This document shows positions 5,235 through 5,711 of a stretch of DNA of 5,711 nucleotides, piece by piece. The notes under the pieces are model-generated. The model saw only the letters and a program-made list of their open reading frames with translations. It was not told the origin of the DNA and did not search any database. The DNA is taken from positions 1 through 5,711 of the forward strand of contig CAOVIS010000062.1 in assembly GCA_948543905.1 (NCBI GenBank). The letters are read 5' to 3'. The DNA comes from an uncultured Bacilli bacterium (GTDB lineage Bacteria; Bacillota_I; Bacilli_A; RF39; UBA660). The first letter of the stretch is position 1; every line of letters begins with the position of its first letter. The position numbers and the translations under genes were made by a program.

Positions 5235-5711
5235 TGGGAACAACGTAAGTTACTTGAAGTAGCAGATTATAGAAATGGTAAAGCACATGAAAATGATATT
5301 GATGATAATGGTAAATATATTGTGGTAAATTCAAAATTTGTATCTACTAATGGTGAAATTAAAAAATTTTCCAACAAGCAAAATGAACCATTATTAAAAA
5401 ATGAGTTAGCTTTTGTATTAAGTGATGTCCCAAATGGGAGAGCACTTGCAAGAACATTTTTGGTTGACAAACCCAATAAATATACGTTAAATCAACGTAT
5501 TGCTGGTATAACTCCTCATAGTGATATAGATGCTTATTATCTCTATATTACTATGAATAGGAATAGATATTTTTTGCAATTCGATGATGGAGTTAAGCAA
5601 ACTAATTTATCACTAGATGATATGCAAAAATATATTGAATGGTATCCTAAAAGTATTGAACAACAGCAAATTGGAGCTTTATTTTTAGAAATAGATAACC
5701 TTATCACTCTT
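5235..5711 (+). pseudogene. hsdS: Type I restriction-modification specificity subunit (HsdS), start-less fragment, continues past the window
   Basis: HsdS reads the DNA target for a type I HsdM/HsdR complex through two target-recognition domains separated by conserved helices. The frame opens with WEQRKLLEVADYRNGKA, the conserved sequence that typically starts a recognition half. It runs through a recognition domain (LSDVPNGRALART, LNQRIAGITPHS, YYLYITMNRNRYFLQF, VKQTNLSLDDMQKYIEWYP) and reaches the conserved EQQQIGALFLEIDNLITL helix at the window edge, giving 159 residues. There is no start codon: an in-frame TGA lies at 5217-5219 and the first in-frame Met is far inside the domain. An ATG at 5216 would join the frame if the T8 run at 5228-5235 lost one T, though its ribosome binding site is weak. 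This is best read as a silent or truncated cassette of the kind found in shuffling hsdS loci. No hsdM or hsdR is in the window. Confidence 0.88.

Noticed and set aside
5267..5476. Minus-strand ORF of 69 aa
   Set aside because: It is antisense to the HsdS recognition domain, which has unambiguous protein similarity.
1..5711. tRNA, rRNA, CRISPR arrays and insertion-sequence ends
   Set aside because: I saw no cloverleaf, no regular spacer-repeat array and no transposase or terminal inverted repeats; the host junction is in a protein gene, not a tRNA.

Overview
This is a low-GC, Gram-positive-type sequence, most likely Bacillota (a Bacilli/Mollicutes-related or clostridial gut lineage). The evidence is the strong A/T bias, the GGAGG/GGTGA-type ribosome binding sites, the TTGACT/TATAAT-type promoters and the protein families present. 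I cannot name a species. The window looks like one end of an integrated mobile element (prophage, degraded prophage or small integrative element) next to the host gene it interrupted.

Layout, left to right. Positions 1-373 (minus) hold the C-terminal half of a cell-wall amidase (Amidase_3) running into a LysM domain. Its N-terminal half is missing, and homology stops abruptly next to a large serine recombinase (380-2071, minus). This is the arrangement expected at an attachment-site junction. Upstream of the recombinase, all on the minus strand, come a 28-aa ORF, a 37-aa membrane peptide, a 75-aa protein, an ArpU-like phage regulator (2753-3193), a 41-aa ORF, a 104-aa protein and a 235-aa protein. 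From 4789 a tandem-HTH XRE regulator runs the other way and shares a divergent promoter region with the 235-aa gene. From 5235 to the right edge is a start-less fragment of a type I restriction specificity subunit (HsdS).

How it may work together (inference). The tandem-HTH protein is placed like a lysogeny-type repressor for the leftward genes. The ArpU-like protein would act later, and the recombinase would move the element into and out of the amidase gene. Intrinsic-terminator-like hairpins lie in three successive gaps of the leftward unit, two of them flanking the ArpU-like gene. Strong promoters precede the 104-aa and 41-aa genes but I see none before the recombinase genes, so recombinase expression may depend on read-through.

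The most unexpected structures are: (1) a 31-bp near-perfect inverted repeat (29/31) covering the translation starts of both the repressor and the 28-aa ORF; (2) the split amidase; (3) the HsdS fragment behind a T8 tract; and (4) three GGGTA motifs at an exact 12-bp period. No phage structural, replication or packaging genes are seen, and the other end of the element is outside the window or lost.
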